Made by a program: the position numbers and the translations under genes. Below are positions 13,010-26,200 of a stretch of 64,000 nucleotides of DNA, one piece after another; position 1 is the stretch's first letter; every line of letters starts with the position of its first letter. This DNA comes from Pseudevernia furfuracea (taxonomy: Eukaryota; Ascomycota; Lecanoromycetes; Lecanorales; Parmeliaceae). A model generated the notes under the pieces. That model saw only the letters and a list, made by a program, of their open reading frames with translations, searched no databases and was not told the origin of the DNA. Location: contig JAIUPT010000029.1 of the NCBI GenBank assembly GCA_022315425.1, positions 310,001 to 374,000 on the forward strand, written 5' to 3'.

Positions 13010-14212
13010 AGTATAAGCATTAATGTTTTTAACGTTATCGATAGACACACGATTAACGTCGTCTGTCTTGGATTATCGATATTCGTTTGCGTAATGTCTC
13101 TTCTTATGATAGTTGTAATATTCGACTATCTTTAAATGCTTCTTGCTTTTCGACGTTTTATCTCGAGATTTATCTTCGTTTGAGCGACGCGAAGCATTCG
13201 CTTTCTTATTCTTGCGAGATTGCGTCGCTCGTTTATTATTATTGAATTTATTCTCTTTCTTATTTTCTTTGCTTCGTCTTTGATTCGTATTCGAGTCGAT
13301 ATCGTTTATATCTCGTTTATTATATAATAAGCGTGCGTTGACTCTCTTATTCGTATTCTCCAGACGAGTAGTCTAAGCGATAAGATCTTCTCGCGTCGAG
13401 ACTATTTGTCTCGTGCGAGTGATGTCGTCTTGAAGTTTCGAAAGAAGTCTCGTCATCAACGTCGCAACTCGTTGAATTTCGTTCGACGACGATAACTGTG
13501 TCTCAAGGCTGAAAAGATAGATCTCAAATTGAGTTACTGATTAAGATGATCTTTATCGCGTATTCGTATAGATCATGTTTATCTTCAGCTATCGATTGAT
13601 TGAATTCTATATTTTGTTAAGCAGAAAAGAGACGAAGTGATCTTAGCTTTCTATCTTGATCGAATTCTTTTCTCGTTCGTTATGTCACTGTTTCTTGAAG
13701 TCTTTCGCTAGAAATTGTATACATTAAACAATTTTATCGTGATCGTTCAGAAAATACGCTAAGGCATTCATAAATGCAACTTCGACGTCTCGTATTTAGT
13801 TACGATGCTCTCGTCTCGATTTATCATAATAATCGTCAAGATTCTTTGATTTAATACTTCGTCGTTTTGTGACATGTGTTAATTCAATATCTGAATAACG
13901 TTTTGATTCTGCTCGGGCATTAGAAGAGTCACGACGAACATTCGACGTATTCGATTCGACATCGTCTTGATTTCGTTCATCTAACGATTTCTCTCGTTGA
14001 AGAATATTGATCTCTTCGTTGATGTTATTTAGTTATCGTCTTTTTAGTAACTAATCTCGACGTTGAGTTGTCTGAGTCAATCGCTCGTTCAAAGTTAGAT
14101 CGATAACATCGTCTTTCGAAGCAGATATCGATTGTCTTTAACTCTCGAAGTTCACGTTAGAGACATGATCTAATTCGTTTAGATTCACTGTCTGTGACTA
14201 TTCTTCAGACAT
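13010..14212 (-). pseudogene. gag of family I copy 1
   Basis: The likely start ATG is at 14212-14210 (MSEE, then TAG where copy 2 keeps Gln). The N-terminal half is acidic and coiled. The C-terminal half is basic and carries a CCHC-type zinc knuckle near 13,070-13,120, in which Cys codons have become Tyr (TGC to TAC). Gag would package the RNA. It is the 5' ORF of the element, next to the right-hand LTR. Confidence 0.75.
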
Positions 14213-14326
14213 AATGTGCGAGTTGAATAAATCTGCTTCGTTTCTGATACGTTGCGATTGCGAGCGAGTGATTGTTATTATACTAAGTTCGAATCGCTAC
14301 CCCTCGATGAGAAGAAGAATTAGAAT

Positions 14327-14595
14327 TGTTAGACTGGCTTATATAATATAGATATATATATAGACAGACTAGGATTGTATAGCAATGTGAACTTAGCGAA
14401 GATATATATATTGCGTATAGTATATCTAATAGTAAGACTAATTCTTAAGGAAGGAAAATGAGAAACTTCGAGGTATGACCCTCTTAAGCTTCTCACGTCA
14501 AGGATCCGCTTGACATGCGTATGCCAAGCGATTCGGTTACGCTCGGCAACCCTCGGGCTCATGCGACAGCTGTCCTCTTGGTCTCGCTGCTAACA
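14327..14595 (-). repeat. LTR, family I, 5' LTR of copy 1
   Basis: 269 bp, the less mutated LTR of the pair. It keeps GG and CC words that the other copies have lost. No clear tRNA primer-binding site starting TGG follows it. Confidence 0.92.
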
Positions 14596-14600
14596 TTATC

Positions 14601-15262
14601 TCTCTGAGATCACTTAACTCTATTACACACTACAAGCAACGCTGAATCGTTGTTTATAGCGATAGCAGGTTCGTAGTCGACAGCACGTACAGCTAAATCT
14701 CGTTGTCAGCTCAAATTCGAACTTATAATTCTTTATTATATAAAAATGTATATATATAGTATAAGAAGTATATAATTAATATTTTATTATAATAGATACT
14801 CTATAGTCTATATACGATATAGAGACTTCTCGCTCTAGCTCGATATAATAGTAACGTACATTGCGAAGAGAGAAGATATTTAGTATTCTTTTAATATGCT
14901 TTGAGAACTCTTCTCTCGATTTCTTCTTTTAAGACTTTATTTTAAAAACTCTGCACTAGAGATAATTTTAAGAACTCTACTTTAAGAAAATGCTTCGAAA
15001 ATTCGAGAAATTCGAGAGGTGCCTCGAGAAGTGCTTTAAGTGATACTTTGAGAGATGCTTCGAGAGGTACTTTAAAGAATACTAAGAGAAAATAAAGTGT
15101 AAGATAACAAATAAAATTTTGAGAGCTGAATAATTTGATATAACTTGATTTTATCAAAGTGTTTACTATCGTTTATTATAATTCTAAGTCTTAATAGTTC
15201 TTTTAACGTACTATATATATATTAAGTTTCTTTAATATAAAAAGATTATATTTATCGAATAC
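14601..15262. other. AT-rich stretch with a short degenerate tandem repeat
   Basis: No gene is recognisable. At about 14,985-15,090 a word like GAGAGATGCTTCGAGAGGTAC recurs in degenerate form, roughly every 15-25 bp. The minus-strand frame through it reads as repeated leucine-rich words, which the repeat explains. Confidence 0.45.
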
Positions 15263-15450
15263 TGTTACGAGCGTATCTTGTATTCCTTTGACACATGTCT
15301 TTCTTTGACACTTCTCTTTTAGACTTAGCGTGTCTTAACAGATTCACTCCGTCATATATATATGACTCTCTCTCTCAGTCCATAGTTGCTTCTCATCTAG
15401 TTGTCTTATTCAAAACATCTACATAACTTGACTCTATACTAATTCTAACA
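15263..15450 (+). repeat. 5' LTR of NA1
   Basis: 188 bp, with TATATATATA at about 15354-15363 and a candidate transcription start about 35 bp downstream at 15395. Confidence 0.85.
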
Positions 15451-15462
15451 CTACAACTAGAT
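15395..15462 (+). promoter_or_regulatory. Candidate self-priming pair: LTR start and primer-binding site
   Basis: ATCTAGTTGT at 15395-15404 inside the LTR is exactly complementary to ACAACTAGAT at 15453-15462, two bases after the LTR. If transcription starts at 15395 the RNA 5' end could fold onto the primer site, as established for Tf1 of fission yeast. No TGG-type tRNA site is present. Confidence 0.6.
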
Positions 15463-17258
15463 CACTCTCACTTTATTCGTTTTTTTTGATAGTAAGCGAA
15501 TTCAAATAAGTATACTGACAGAAGCTTTGTCAAGAAGACTAAGTGAGATCAAGACATCTTCGAATTGAGATCAATATCGACAATTGAGACATCGTATCTC
15601 TGAGTCTGATCATTATACGGCAAAAGAAATCATGACGAAATCGTCTTATATACAGTAAGCAAGGGATAAAGAAGTTACTAAATTATTCGTACGACTTAGC
15701 GAATCGCAAAGAAATCGTCACACATATCTTCTCACCTCACAGCGAGTCTGCTATAAGACAACGAGATTAGATTCGAAGACACTCAAAACAATAGCAAACG
15801 CACGATCTCTTCATTAAGCATGTCGATTATACAACACGAAAAAAAGCCGCATTCTACCCCGTCTAAACTTCATATCTGAATTTCTTAACACATTATCGCA
15901 AACAATATTCTTCAGAGCACTTATATTCTTTGCGAGGTGTCAAACGGGTAAGCAAAGAAATCAAGTGAGAACATAAAAAACGATTGACAAGTGAGTCTAC
16001 TACAATAACATAACATATTCGATTCTTTCTTCCCCCTTTCTATTATTTTCACGACATGACGAATTATAACATAAATTTACGAATCAGACGCTTGAGTTAC
16101 GAAAGCTCTATGTCAGACAGATTATTGATAGCGAAGTACTCGCTATCAATCTTAGAACGAATATCAAGAACTTAGTATTGATGAGACATCGATAGTCGAA
16201 GCGATAGGCTTACGAAGCGAATAAATGCAATGAATAGCACTAGAACAACATAGCGACGGGCGTCGAATAACAAGAGACTATGATTAGAAAATGAATAGAA
16301 GGTGAATATTTGATAACAAGAGCTTGAAAGGCACAGAGCAAATTTACAATGATACTCTTAGAATAGACTATCAGCAGAAGTTGAGGTGAAAAACATATTT
16401 ATATACGATGAATTTTTTGATTCTATATGAACAACATGAACAAAGCAATGTGACTGCAGTAGATATTAACAATATTAATATAAACGATAAAGCAATGTGA
16501 CTGCTGTCTGCTGAACAATATAAACAACTTCGATCCTAGATCGCATTTGACCTAGCGCACTCAAATTAGCATGCGATTCGATTAAATCTCGAACATGATG
16601 TTTTTAAGCGATTTTAGACTATTTTCGAAAAGCGTCAAGACTTTATTTTTTCACTCAGACAAATTCGAATACTCAGCGACTTCTTATTCAACAACAATAT
16701 TATATGACAGTCACCTTCTTCGCCTCCTCTCGAGCTATAGTCTATGACTATCGACGACGTCATAGCCGGAGGCCCGAAGCGTGTTATTGATATCGTCGTC
16801 GCTCTCGATGAATTTGGCCTCAGAAAGAAGATCACTCAGCCGTCTCAGAAGGATTTGATATTGATTTAAGATTAAGGTTCGAGCGGTTCGAAAGGTCTCA
16901 GTCAATCACAGGTCTTCATTTCTAAATTTCTTCTCCGATCGCAAATTCGATATTAATTGCCCAGTCTGAATCAAAAAATTATTCTTGATCATTATTTCTT
17001 CATTTCTTCACCAATGAAGATCATTTTAGCACCCCTATGATCACATAACGTTATGCTAGCGACATGATATCGTTCAGACGTCACCGAAGCAACTGGAGAT
17101 TAGCATCATGTCAGCACCATGACAGAAAAGAATAGCGCCGATTCAATATCGATTTCTCAGCATCATGTTTTCTGTTTTTTGTCTTTCTTACACTTGTATA
17201 CATAGCGAACGACTCTAGTATAGTTATGAGAATATGTCTTTTCGAAGGGGGGGAATAG

Positions 17259-17446
17259 TGTTACGATCGTACTCTACATCCCTTTGACACATATCTTTCT
17301 TTGACACTTCTCTTTTAGACTTAGCGTGTCTTAATAGGTTCACTTCGTCATATATATATGATCTTCTCTTTCAGTACATAGTTGCTCTCTATCTAGTTGT
17401 CTTATTCTATATATCTACATAACTTGACTCTATACTAATTCTAACA
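17259..17446 (+). repeat. 3' LTR of NA1
   Basis: 188 bp, the mutated twin of 15263-15450. It is preceded by the polypurine tract at 17245-17254. Confidence 0.85.
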
Positions 17447-19036
17447 GAATTTATATATCTTTAAGTTGTGTAGTCTTCGAATTTATAGACGTTTTGAGTT
17501 TACTTATTCTTAAAGTTTATATAATCTTCGAGTAAATAAACTATCTTAGAATATATAATCTTTTAAAGACGAACTTAGAGAATTAGAGAGTGTCTTATTC
17601 TTTTAGTGTTAGAATCGAAGTTTAAGAAAGAGAATTAAAATTAAAGCTTTACGAGTCTTTTAAAAATAAAGTTAAAGAGATGATTTAAAAAAGAAATATA
17701 AAAGTACGAGAAAGACGAGATAAAGAAAATTTAAAAATAAAGTAAAAAGAAAAAAGAAACTCATAAAGATGATCATGTTTTAGTATTTACATTAAGACAA
17801 ATCTCTATTTCAGCATCTAATCTCGTTCGTAGTTAGAGATCTACTCTCGCGTAAAGACTCGTACGAATTTTGTCGCTCGTACGATTCTTCTTCTACGAGT
17901 TCTCGCTCAGATCTTCTTATACGAATACTAATTTAGTCTAGTTAAAAATGATATTAATAACAAATTTTTACGCTTTCTGACTCTTTCTAATCGCATATTA
18001 GCGATTCTTTACTTTTTAGACTCTTATTAATAATAACTTACGTCTATCGAGCAAGAATTTATTATAAAACTTTTATAAACGTTATTTCGATAATTATAGA
18101 GACGTATAATAAAAGTGCAATCGAACGAAGAAAGAGAAGATAAATGTCACTTAATTCTCGATAGTAATCGATATTTGCTGTAATTGCACTTATGTTAACC
18201 TAGTCTAACTTAAGATTAAGCATCTCATTTCAAATTGCTAATGAAGTTCGTATTTTGATCTAGTTAAAAACTCGAATTGTTTGCATTTAAAAAGTTGACA
18301 TGAACAGACTTAGAATCAAGTTACGAAATAGTCTCTATTAGTTATTTTCTTATTATAATATAGATTTATTAACTTTGCTTAATAGTCTTCTTCTCGACTT
18401 CTAAAGTCAGTCGATTCTTTTTAAGTACTCTTTTCTGTTTCTTTAAATTCTATAAACTACTATTCTCATTAGACTAAGTGTGTTTATCACGAGATATTAC
18501 GAAGACTTTAACGACAAGACTGTCGAGGTCTTTAATAATTTCCTCAATATGCATCTCAAGGTTCGACTTCGTTTGACTAATTTTATCATTAAGTTCTCTT
18601 TTTATTTCATTAATAACTTCGACGATTAATTTAAAAGTAGTTCTAGAATTAGAATATGTTAATAGAGATCGAAATGTTTAAATATTAGATTACTCACAGC
18701 GTGAAAAGGTTTAGTGCGATTGCAATAATAGCTTTATACGATACGAGCTGATTCTTATATCTATTAATGCTTCTTTCTTTATACTATATTTTAACTTAAT
18801 CTTTCGCATCTCTACTATTATTGACTAAATACGTGCTACACTATTAAATAAGCGACTTTAGATCGAAATATATTATGTTATACTAATAAAGCGAATAGCG
18901 AATATCTTTAAACTTCGAGATATCGCTCGTGACTTTCTTATAAATAGAGTTAAGAATCGAATCGAGAATCAATAATTCGTTCTTTAAGTCTCGAATCGTT
19001 TAAAAAGCTTTTTAAATGCTATTTATAAGATTATAA

Positions 19037-19460
19037 AAAGTCTCGTACTCGTTATCTATCTATCTGTTGTTCAAAGACTTTAATTTTAATAGTCGTAAAG
19101 TTTCGTATAACTTAAGATGAAGAAATTGTCAAATAAGAGATCTAACTTAGTTAAGACTTTGAAAGACATATAAATGTTGAGAGATCTAATGTCGCGTCGT
19201 ATATATTTAATAATACGAATAATGTTATAGAATAGCGATGTTGAGTAGAATAAATAGAAATAGAATAGATAGAAGTAGAATAAGATAGAAGCAGAAAGAT
19301 AAGAAAGAAAGTAAATATGCGTTTGACTCTAAAAATAAGACTTCTATTTTGATCGTTAGTTACATAAAACTTTTAAGATATAAATAGTTGGAGAATTAAA
19401 CTATTATTAATAAAGATAGCTCTATAAAGCGTAGCGAAAGATAGCATCGCGAAAAGTAAC
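19037..19460. repeat. Degenerate direct repeat, copy 1
   Basis: Matches 20154-20575 at roughly 75% by eye, mostly with transition differences. It may be a diverged LTR or a tandemly duplicated repeat; no TG...CA ends are clear. Confidence 0.5.
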
Positions 19461-20153
19461 ACTATAAATATTAATATTATAGAAATTAATATTAGAGAAA
19501 GCAGCATCGTAAAAGTTAGTATTATAAAAGATTTTAAGTAATAAGAATTTATAGAATAAACGTTTCTAGAATATAGTTGATTATTATAATAACTTATATT
19601 TTTAAGTCGTAGAGTATAGTTATAAATCTTTTATTATTTATATTCGAGCTAAAACAATTTAAACGTTAAACTTAAAATTCACATTTTAAAAGCTTCTAAA
19701 TCTTCACTTAAACGTAATATTTATTATATCTCTAATAGAATCTCTCGATATTCTAACAGCTGTTAGATTAGCTCTTTTCGATCGCTCTAATATCGAAAAG
19801 AAGATACGTCTCGATCTACTTATTAATGTCGAAGAAGTCGTTAAATTTAGATCTAAAAGAGAAGATTAGTTATCAAGAGTCACTGCAGTTAGAGTATAAG
19901 TTTTAATCTCTTCGCGACTATTTCTTTTCTAGATCAATAAGTCTTCAAATCTTATTATTAGAAGAAAATCAAATTTAATAAAGAATACAGATTAGTTAGT
20001 GCGATTATATTACGTAGACGTTATATTAATTATTCGTAGAAATAAAAGATATTATACTTATCGATCAACTAATTACAAATAGTGATTTTTTAGTATAATA
20101 GAAATTGTACGTATAAACTCGATATATCGAGATTTGAGCTAACTCGAGCTTAG

Positions 20154-20575
20154 AAAGTCTCGTATTCGTTGTCTATAAATCTACTATTCAAAGACTTTGA
20201 TTACATTATTCGTGAGATTTCGTATAACTCAAACGTGAAGAATCTATCGAATAAGAGATCTGATTTAGTCGAGACTTTGAAAGACATATAAGTGTTAAGA
20301 AATCTAATATCGTATCGCATATATTAAGTAATATAGATAATGTTATACGATAGCGACGTTGAGTAGAATAAGTAGAAATAGAATAAGTAAAAGTAAAATA
20401 GAATAGAAGCAAAGAGACGAGAAAGAAAGTATATATGCGTTTAACTCTAAAAATAAAGTTTCTATTTTAATAGTTAGTCACGTGAAACTTTTAATGTATA
20501 AATGTTAACACTAATAGAGATAGTTTTATAAAGCGTAGCGAAAGATAGAACTGCGAAAATTAGAATCGCAAATGT
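20154..20575. repeat. Degenerate direct repeat, copy 2
   Basis: Partner of 19037-19460, about 1.1 kb downstream in the same orientation. Confidence 0.5.
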
Positions 20576-21234
20576 TAGTGTTAATAGAAGTGAATCGAGA
20601 TGTTAAAATGTGAGAGATTATTAGAATTAAAGCGAGTGTTAAAACTGGAGTTGACGGGTCATCGCTGAGATAAGAATTTCGAAGTTAATTATCTCGATCT
20701 GTTCTCTTAATCTATTTAATATTAGATTAGATTATAGCTTTATCGACGTATTAGCGTAAAGACTAATTTTAAATCTATTAAGTCTTAAGTAATTGACTTA
20801 GATCTTCTTTATCTCTTAAAATTACGAGTATCGTTTTTATTCTTTTTATCTCTTTCTATAAGACGTATCTTTATATCTCTAATTAATAAAGTTAATAACG
20901 TTATGTAGAAGAAGAAGCGATAAAAATTATTAAGAAGCGTTTATTTTTACTCGTATACTATTATAATTCGCTTATAAACGAAAGTTAACGAGACGATAAT
21001 ATAGAAAAGACCATTATAGTTACTTTAAATTCTAAATAGAGATTTATAAAATAGTCGTTTCGAGCAAGTAATTGACTATTATAATTTGCGAGCAATTGAA
21101 TTCGTAAATCATTAAAACTTTTTAATTTATAATCACTTAGTCACAGAACGCAGTTATAGCTCTTCGTGTTTTATATAAATAAAGTAAGTCGAGCGTTCTA
21201 GAGTTTACATTTTAAAAGCTTTGAAATCTTTAGA

Positions 21235-21501
21235 TGTTAGACTGACTTATATAATATAGATATATATAGACAGACTAGAATTGTGTAGCAATGTGAACTT
21301 AGCGAAGATATATATATTGCGTATAGTATATCTAATAGTAAGACTAATTCTTAAGAAAGAAAAATGAGAAACTTCGAGACATAACTCTCTTAAGCTTCTC
21401 ACGTCAAGGATTCGCTTGATATGCGTATATCAAGCGATTCGATTACGCTCGACAACTCTCGAACTTATACGATAGCTATTCTCTTGATCTCGCTGTTAAC
21501 A
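21235..21501 (-). repeat. LTR, family I, 3' LTR of copy 2
   Basis: 267 bp, TGTTAG to TAACA, paired with 28548-28814. Confidence 0.92.
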
Positions 21502-21960
21502 TGATCTTCTTTCTTTAAGAATTCGTTCTCGAATTCATTGCTCTAAATAGACTTATTAAAATTCTTCAAATCTCAGAGAGAACATAAGAAAAAGAGTTCT
21601 TTTAGATTAGCTTCGCGTTGATATTATAAATCTCAATTTGAAATGCGTAGATTATGATATCTCTGCGCCTTGCGTATGAAAATAAAAATGTTCGTATAAT
21701 CGTAGACGACGTGAAGTCTGTCGACGTTGTTAATGTCTCTTATTGTTTGAGTTGTAAATCGCGTGATCGCGTCGTCGTCGTTATAGATGCGCGACGTGAA
21801 TAATTATTATACGCTAGTCGTAAGTTATATATAAGTTTATTTTTTTAAACTTTTTGTTTTTTATAAAACACACTCTTCTCTATTTTAATTCATAGCTATT
21901 AAACGTAAATATTACACTTCTTATATATATATTAAATCTTATCGTATTATCTATTTAATT

Positions 21961-22685
21961 ATGATAGCTTCAATTGTTTTTTCGATTCTTATATCATTAG
22001 TCGTAAATCTAAGCTTCTCGATTTTCGTATGCGTTACTAACACGTTTTCAGCTCGCTCTCGCGACGTTTATCGTACGATTTACTCGTACAGTGAAGCGTC
22101 TTTTAAAGAATTCGTATTATCGTTATGCGCGTTGTGCTTGAAAGCACGACGCAGAGTTATACAATAACAAGTTTGACAACGAAGATAATAATTTGACACG
22201 ATGTGATAATTGTGCGAAGGGGAAAGTCAACTACGTGACTATATATATTTCTATTCGAAACGCATTAATAGCGTAAACAAAATATGAGTTAATCGAAGTA
22301 CTAATAGATTTTAGCAATTGTCGCGATTCGAGCGTTCGCGAATAACGTGTTTCGTCTTCGAGTTAGATACGCTCGATCGATACGACGTCGCTGAAATTCG
22401 TATTATTATAACTACGTCAGTCGTGCGACGTTAATGCGTCAAGTTAAACGATTCGATAAGTTGTTCTCAGCGCATCAACGGGTGCAGAATCGTTTAAATA
22501 AACATAAGAAGTTCGATATGTTAACGACGATTCTAGATCAGACTAGAATCCTACGCAATTTGTCGAAGACCCTTCGAAATATATATAATGTTATGCGCTT
22601 TTCGATATGTGCTTCGAGTTCATTAACATTACGTTCTAATTATATTAACGTTATCTTTAGACGAATCTTTCGTCGTTTAATTTGA
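21961..22685 (+). pseudogene. Antisense coding-like frame in the 3' region of family I, copy 2
   Basis: This is the counterpart of 7734-8460. The first 68-residue frame has the same hydrophobic start (SILISLVVNLSFSIFV). A second open frame at 22434-22685 (83 residues) has a heptad-like coiled character (KRFDKLFSAHQRVQNRLNKH). The two frames are not in phase, so an intron, a frameshift or coincidence must be assumed. Function is unknown. Confidence 0.3.
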
Positions 22686-23249
22686 TCTCTTTTTCTTCTT
22701 CATTAAACTCTTCTTTATCATCTTTTAACGATAGTAATAACGAAGACGATAACAATCGCAACGATAACGAAGATAACGACGATCACAATAATAAGAACAA
22801 TAACGATAATGACTAAGAGAACGAGACTCTCGTCGACGAGGTCGACGTCTTCGAATCGTCTTCTCTCGACGAGGTTCTCGCTTTCTCGACGTCTCTCGTC
22901 GCCTCTTTTATCGAGTTCGTCGTAGCTAGAACTAGAGAGTTAAAGAAACTAAATGTGAATATTATTATTTAGAGAGTTGATGCGGACGACGAGAAGAACG
23001 AGAATAAGAATAATAACGAGAGAGATTGAGAGAATAAGAACGAGATAATATAAGAGACGAAGTAATCTGACCTTGCGTCGACATCTTTGATGCGTCTAAT
23101 CTTCGAGTTAGATATAATAGATATACTCTACGCTGCTTATGAGTTGTGTTTTTTCGATTCTCTTTGATCTTTAAATATCTTTTTTTATTACGATATCTTC
23201 GAGCAATTTTAGAATCGTTATTCTTCGAGATATTATCTCTTATATATCT

Positions 23250-26200
23250 ATCGTGCTCTTCGTCTTCGCTTCTTTAACTTTTCGAAAGCGTCTTATAACT
23301 TCTGCGAATGTTTTATATCTTTTTCTAATACTCACTAATTATACTTATGAAAATACTTAGCTTAACGAATAAGATATTTTATCTTATTCTTGCGCTTTCG
23401 CTTGTTTAAGATCTTTTCGATCTCTTATTCTTCTTTATTATCTATTAATTTCGCTGTTATATATACTAACATCGTATTATTATCTCTACGACGATAGAGT
23501 TTTAACAGTGACATATAAAAAACGTTATATATACGATAGATTAACGAAAGCGCTAATCGATAAGCTTGCTTATCTACGACATTTCGAATAATAAATAAGT
23601 TAATTATCTTATTCGAAAGCTTCTTGTTTGATCGTTTTTGTTTGAGATTCTTGATTAATAACATTATCAAGTCTTCTTTTTAAAAGAATTGTGCTTAATA
23701 CTTTTTGTTGTACGTTTTCGCTTATAATTCGAATACTTTTTATTAACGTTTCGTAAGCTCTTCTCGTAACGCATAAATTTCTTTTACACGTTCTTTCGCT
23801 GTTAACATCTTCTCTTAAGAAGAATCGTTCTCGATTCTCAATTTAAAGTCGAGATTGTAGTCGTATATTACATAAAATAAACTATAATTCAACGTCTTAT
23901 ATTAACTTTGTTGATAGATATACTCGACTATAAATAAGAGATTCGCTTAGTCGTTTTGTTGCTCGTTATAAAAAACTCGAAGATAGTGTTTCAAGATTTG
24001 ATTTTGTCGTTCGATTTGATCATTAGTTTGAGAATAAAAGATAGTGCTTAGTCTACGTTTTATCTTTATTTGATAATAGACTTGCGATTAAAACGCACTC
24101 GTAAACACAGAATCACGATTAGTGACTATATCTTCTAATGAATCAAATCGAAGAAAGATTTCTTTTATGAGCAGCTATTCGAGATCGAAGACATTGATTT
24201 TCTTTGTGATTGATAGATATCTTATTATTTTGATATATCTATCGACGATTATAAGAATCGCATCGTAAACGCAGTCTCTGCGTCGACTTGAAGAAAGATC
24301 TATGATGAAATTCATCGTGATTTCTCTTTAAGAACGACTTGATTGAGAAAGCGCACTCAGCTCGTCATGTGAACGATATCGCTTCATCTTCACTCTCTAA
24401 TAGATATCACATATATTTATATATAATTTCACGTCTGTCTTAATACTATCTTAATAGTATTTTCTAGTTATTAGTTTTAGTGTCTTGTCGATATCGAAAT
24501 GTCTCGTTAAGAGATCATTATAATGACGTCTTAATAGCTCTTCGCGAACGAAAGTCTCTTCGAGAACGTATAACATATTCTTATATCTTAACAGTCTTTG
24601 ATTATCTCATATTCAAGCTTCGACGTTATTCTTTCGCTTGTTCTACGCTTCGTCTTTTCTTCGCTATTGAACATAAGAGTCTTTTAACTAAAGTGCTTTG
24701 ATAAGTTCGAAGATAAACTTGTTATTAAAATCATATGTCGTTTCGCTTATTGTCGCAATGTGAGCTATTAAGCGTGAGACGAGCTATTTATAATTAATAG
24801 TCTTAATAATAGAATTAAGCTGCGCGATAGCTACGTTGCGTGTACTCTAAATAAGTATCTCGCTTAAACTCTCTACTCTCGCAGTTGAAGATTCTCTAAG
24901 TCTCGAAGAATATATAACATCAAGACGAGTCTCTTAAATTACAGCTGTTATCAAATTTATAAGTATTATCTTCTGAGTAGTCACTTCTTCTCTATTATTA
25001 GTTATTAGATTATATTATATATTCACGTCTAAACTATATATCGCAAAGAGGGGCTCAACGTTTAAGCTACGCTCCGTATGCTTATAACTCTTATCTTATT
25101 TATACGCTATTCGAATAATAACAAATATGAGACTTATTAGATCTTCTATCGCTGTCAATTTCTGTTATAACGTTGACAACAGTCGATTTAGCGACTCGTT
25201 TTCACCCTTATAATTAGATCGTCTTGACGACGTATCGACTGAGTTTGTCTTTTCTGATCTGTGTGTAATAAAAAAATCAAACATTAATAACTTTATTGTT
25301 CATCTGACTTGTCGTTCGTTTAAACTCGTTATTCTCATAAAGTACTTTAGATTGTTATAATTCGTGAGTACTTTCACAGAATAAAAACTCTCTTTTAAAT
25401 AATAACGTCACTGTTTAAAGATCGTTACGATAACGAGTAGCTTCTAATCATGAATCTTATAATTTCGCTCTATAGAAATCATTTTTCGAGAATAAAATAT
25501 AACTAAATGTTATTGCTTATTGTTATTTTATAACTGAGTCAAAATGTCTATTAAGTCGAAATCTAAAGTATTCGTTTTCACTCTAATAAGAAGTTCTAAG
25601 TCAAAGTGATATAGAAGAGACGCTTTTATAAAGACTTCGCGAAGTCGTCGAAATACCTTCTCCGCCTCAACAGGTCAATCAAAAGATTCTATCTTGATTT
25701 TCTTGATACTCCTCTTGAGCAAGTTTGTAAGTGATTCGACAATTTGAGAATAGTAATAAATGAATCTTCGATAGAAATTCACAAAGCTTAAAAAGATCTA
25801 TATCTCATAAAAGAACTTAGATCTCGATTACTTCTGAATTGCTTTCACTCTACGTTTGTTCATTGCGACGTCATCGATAAACATTATGAAGTCTAGAAAT
25901 TCGACTTCTGTGATGAAGAACTCACATTTCTTCAAACTTACATATAGACTAAAACGTCTTAGTCTCTCAAGCACTTGCTTGACATAATCTAAATGTTCTT
26001 CTTGCGAACTCGAATAAATTAGAATGTCGTTAAGATAAACAACGCAAAAATTGTTAATTAGACTCGTTAACGACTTATTAATGTAAGTCTAAAAGGTCGT
26101 AGGGGCGTTGATTAGATCAAATAACATTATCAAGTACTCAAAGTGGTCATAACGCGTACGAAACGCAGTCTTTCACTCATCGCCCTTGCGAATTCGAATA

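Larger units (their letters stand above)
7012..14595 (-). mobile_element. Ty3/gypsy chromovirus, family I, copy 1 (full length)
   Basis: A 7584-bp element with two 269-bp LTRs that begin TGTTAG and end TAACA, flanked by perfect 5-bp target duplications TTATC (7007-7011 and 14596-14600). Gag-pol runs on the minus strand in the order gag, protease region, RT, RNase H, integrase, chromodomain, which is Ty3/gypsy order. It is about 90% identical by eye to copy 2 at 21235. Differences between its LTRs are nearly all transitions, and the left LTR is more mutated. About 1.7 kb lies between the integrase end and the 3' LTR, which is unusually long and contains an antisense frame. Confidence 0.95.
15263..17446 (+). 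mobile_element. Non-autonomous LTR element related to family II, copy NA1
   Basis: Two 188-bp LTRs (15263-15450 and 17259-17446, TGTTACG...TAACA) flank a 1.8-kb interior without RT or integrase. The interior matches the less mutated element at 49941-52148 along its length. A small frame starts at ATG 16056 (MTNYNINL), equivalent to MANYNTNF in that copy. A second small frame near 16,746 (MTIDDVIAGGPKRVI) is also shared. The flanks (AATAC and GAATT) do not match, so no target duplication is seen. A G-rich tract (GAAGGGGGGG) precedes the 3' LTR. Confidence 0.85.
17447..21229. other. Old repeat remnants, AT-rich, no intact gene
   Basis: The region holds two degenerate direct copies of one unit. 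The best-matched parts are 19037-19460 and 20154-20575, and a further matched part is at 19540-19710 and 21045-21229. They share words such as CGATGTTGAGTAGAATAA and GTAGCGAAAGATAG. The unit's class is not clear. Nothing recognisable is coded in 17447-19036. Confidence 0.45.

Noticed and set aside
14290..14326. tRNA primer-binding site for family I (GATTCGAAC word near 14,292)
   Set aside because: The word resembles a T-arm complement, but no TGG start is present at the expected distance, and a 9-nt LTR match (AAGAATTAG) lies upstream of the TATA box and differs between copies.
14942..15157. Leucine-rich 71-codon frame
   Set aside because: Explained by a degenerate short tandem repeat; no homologous frame elsewhere.
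15258..17451. Target duplication for NA1
   Set aside because: AATAC and GAATT differ by a transversion as well as transitions, so they cannot be counted as a duplication.
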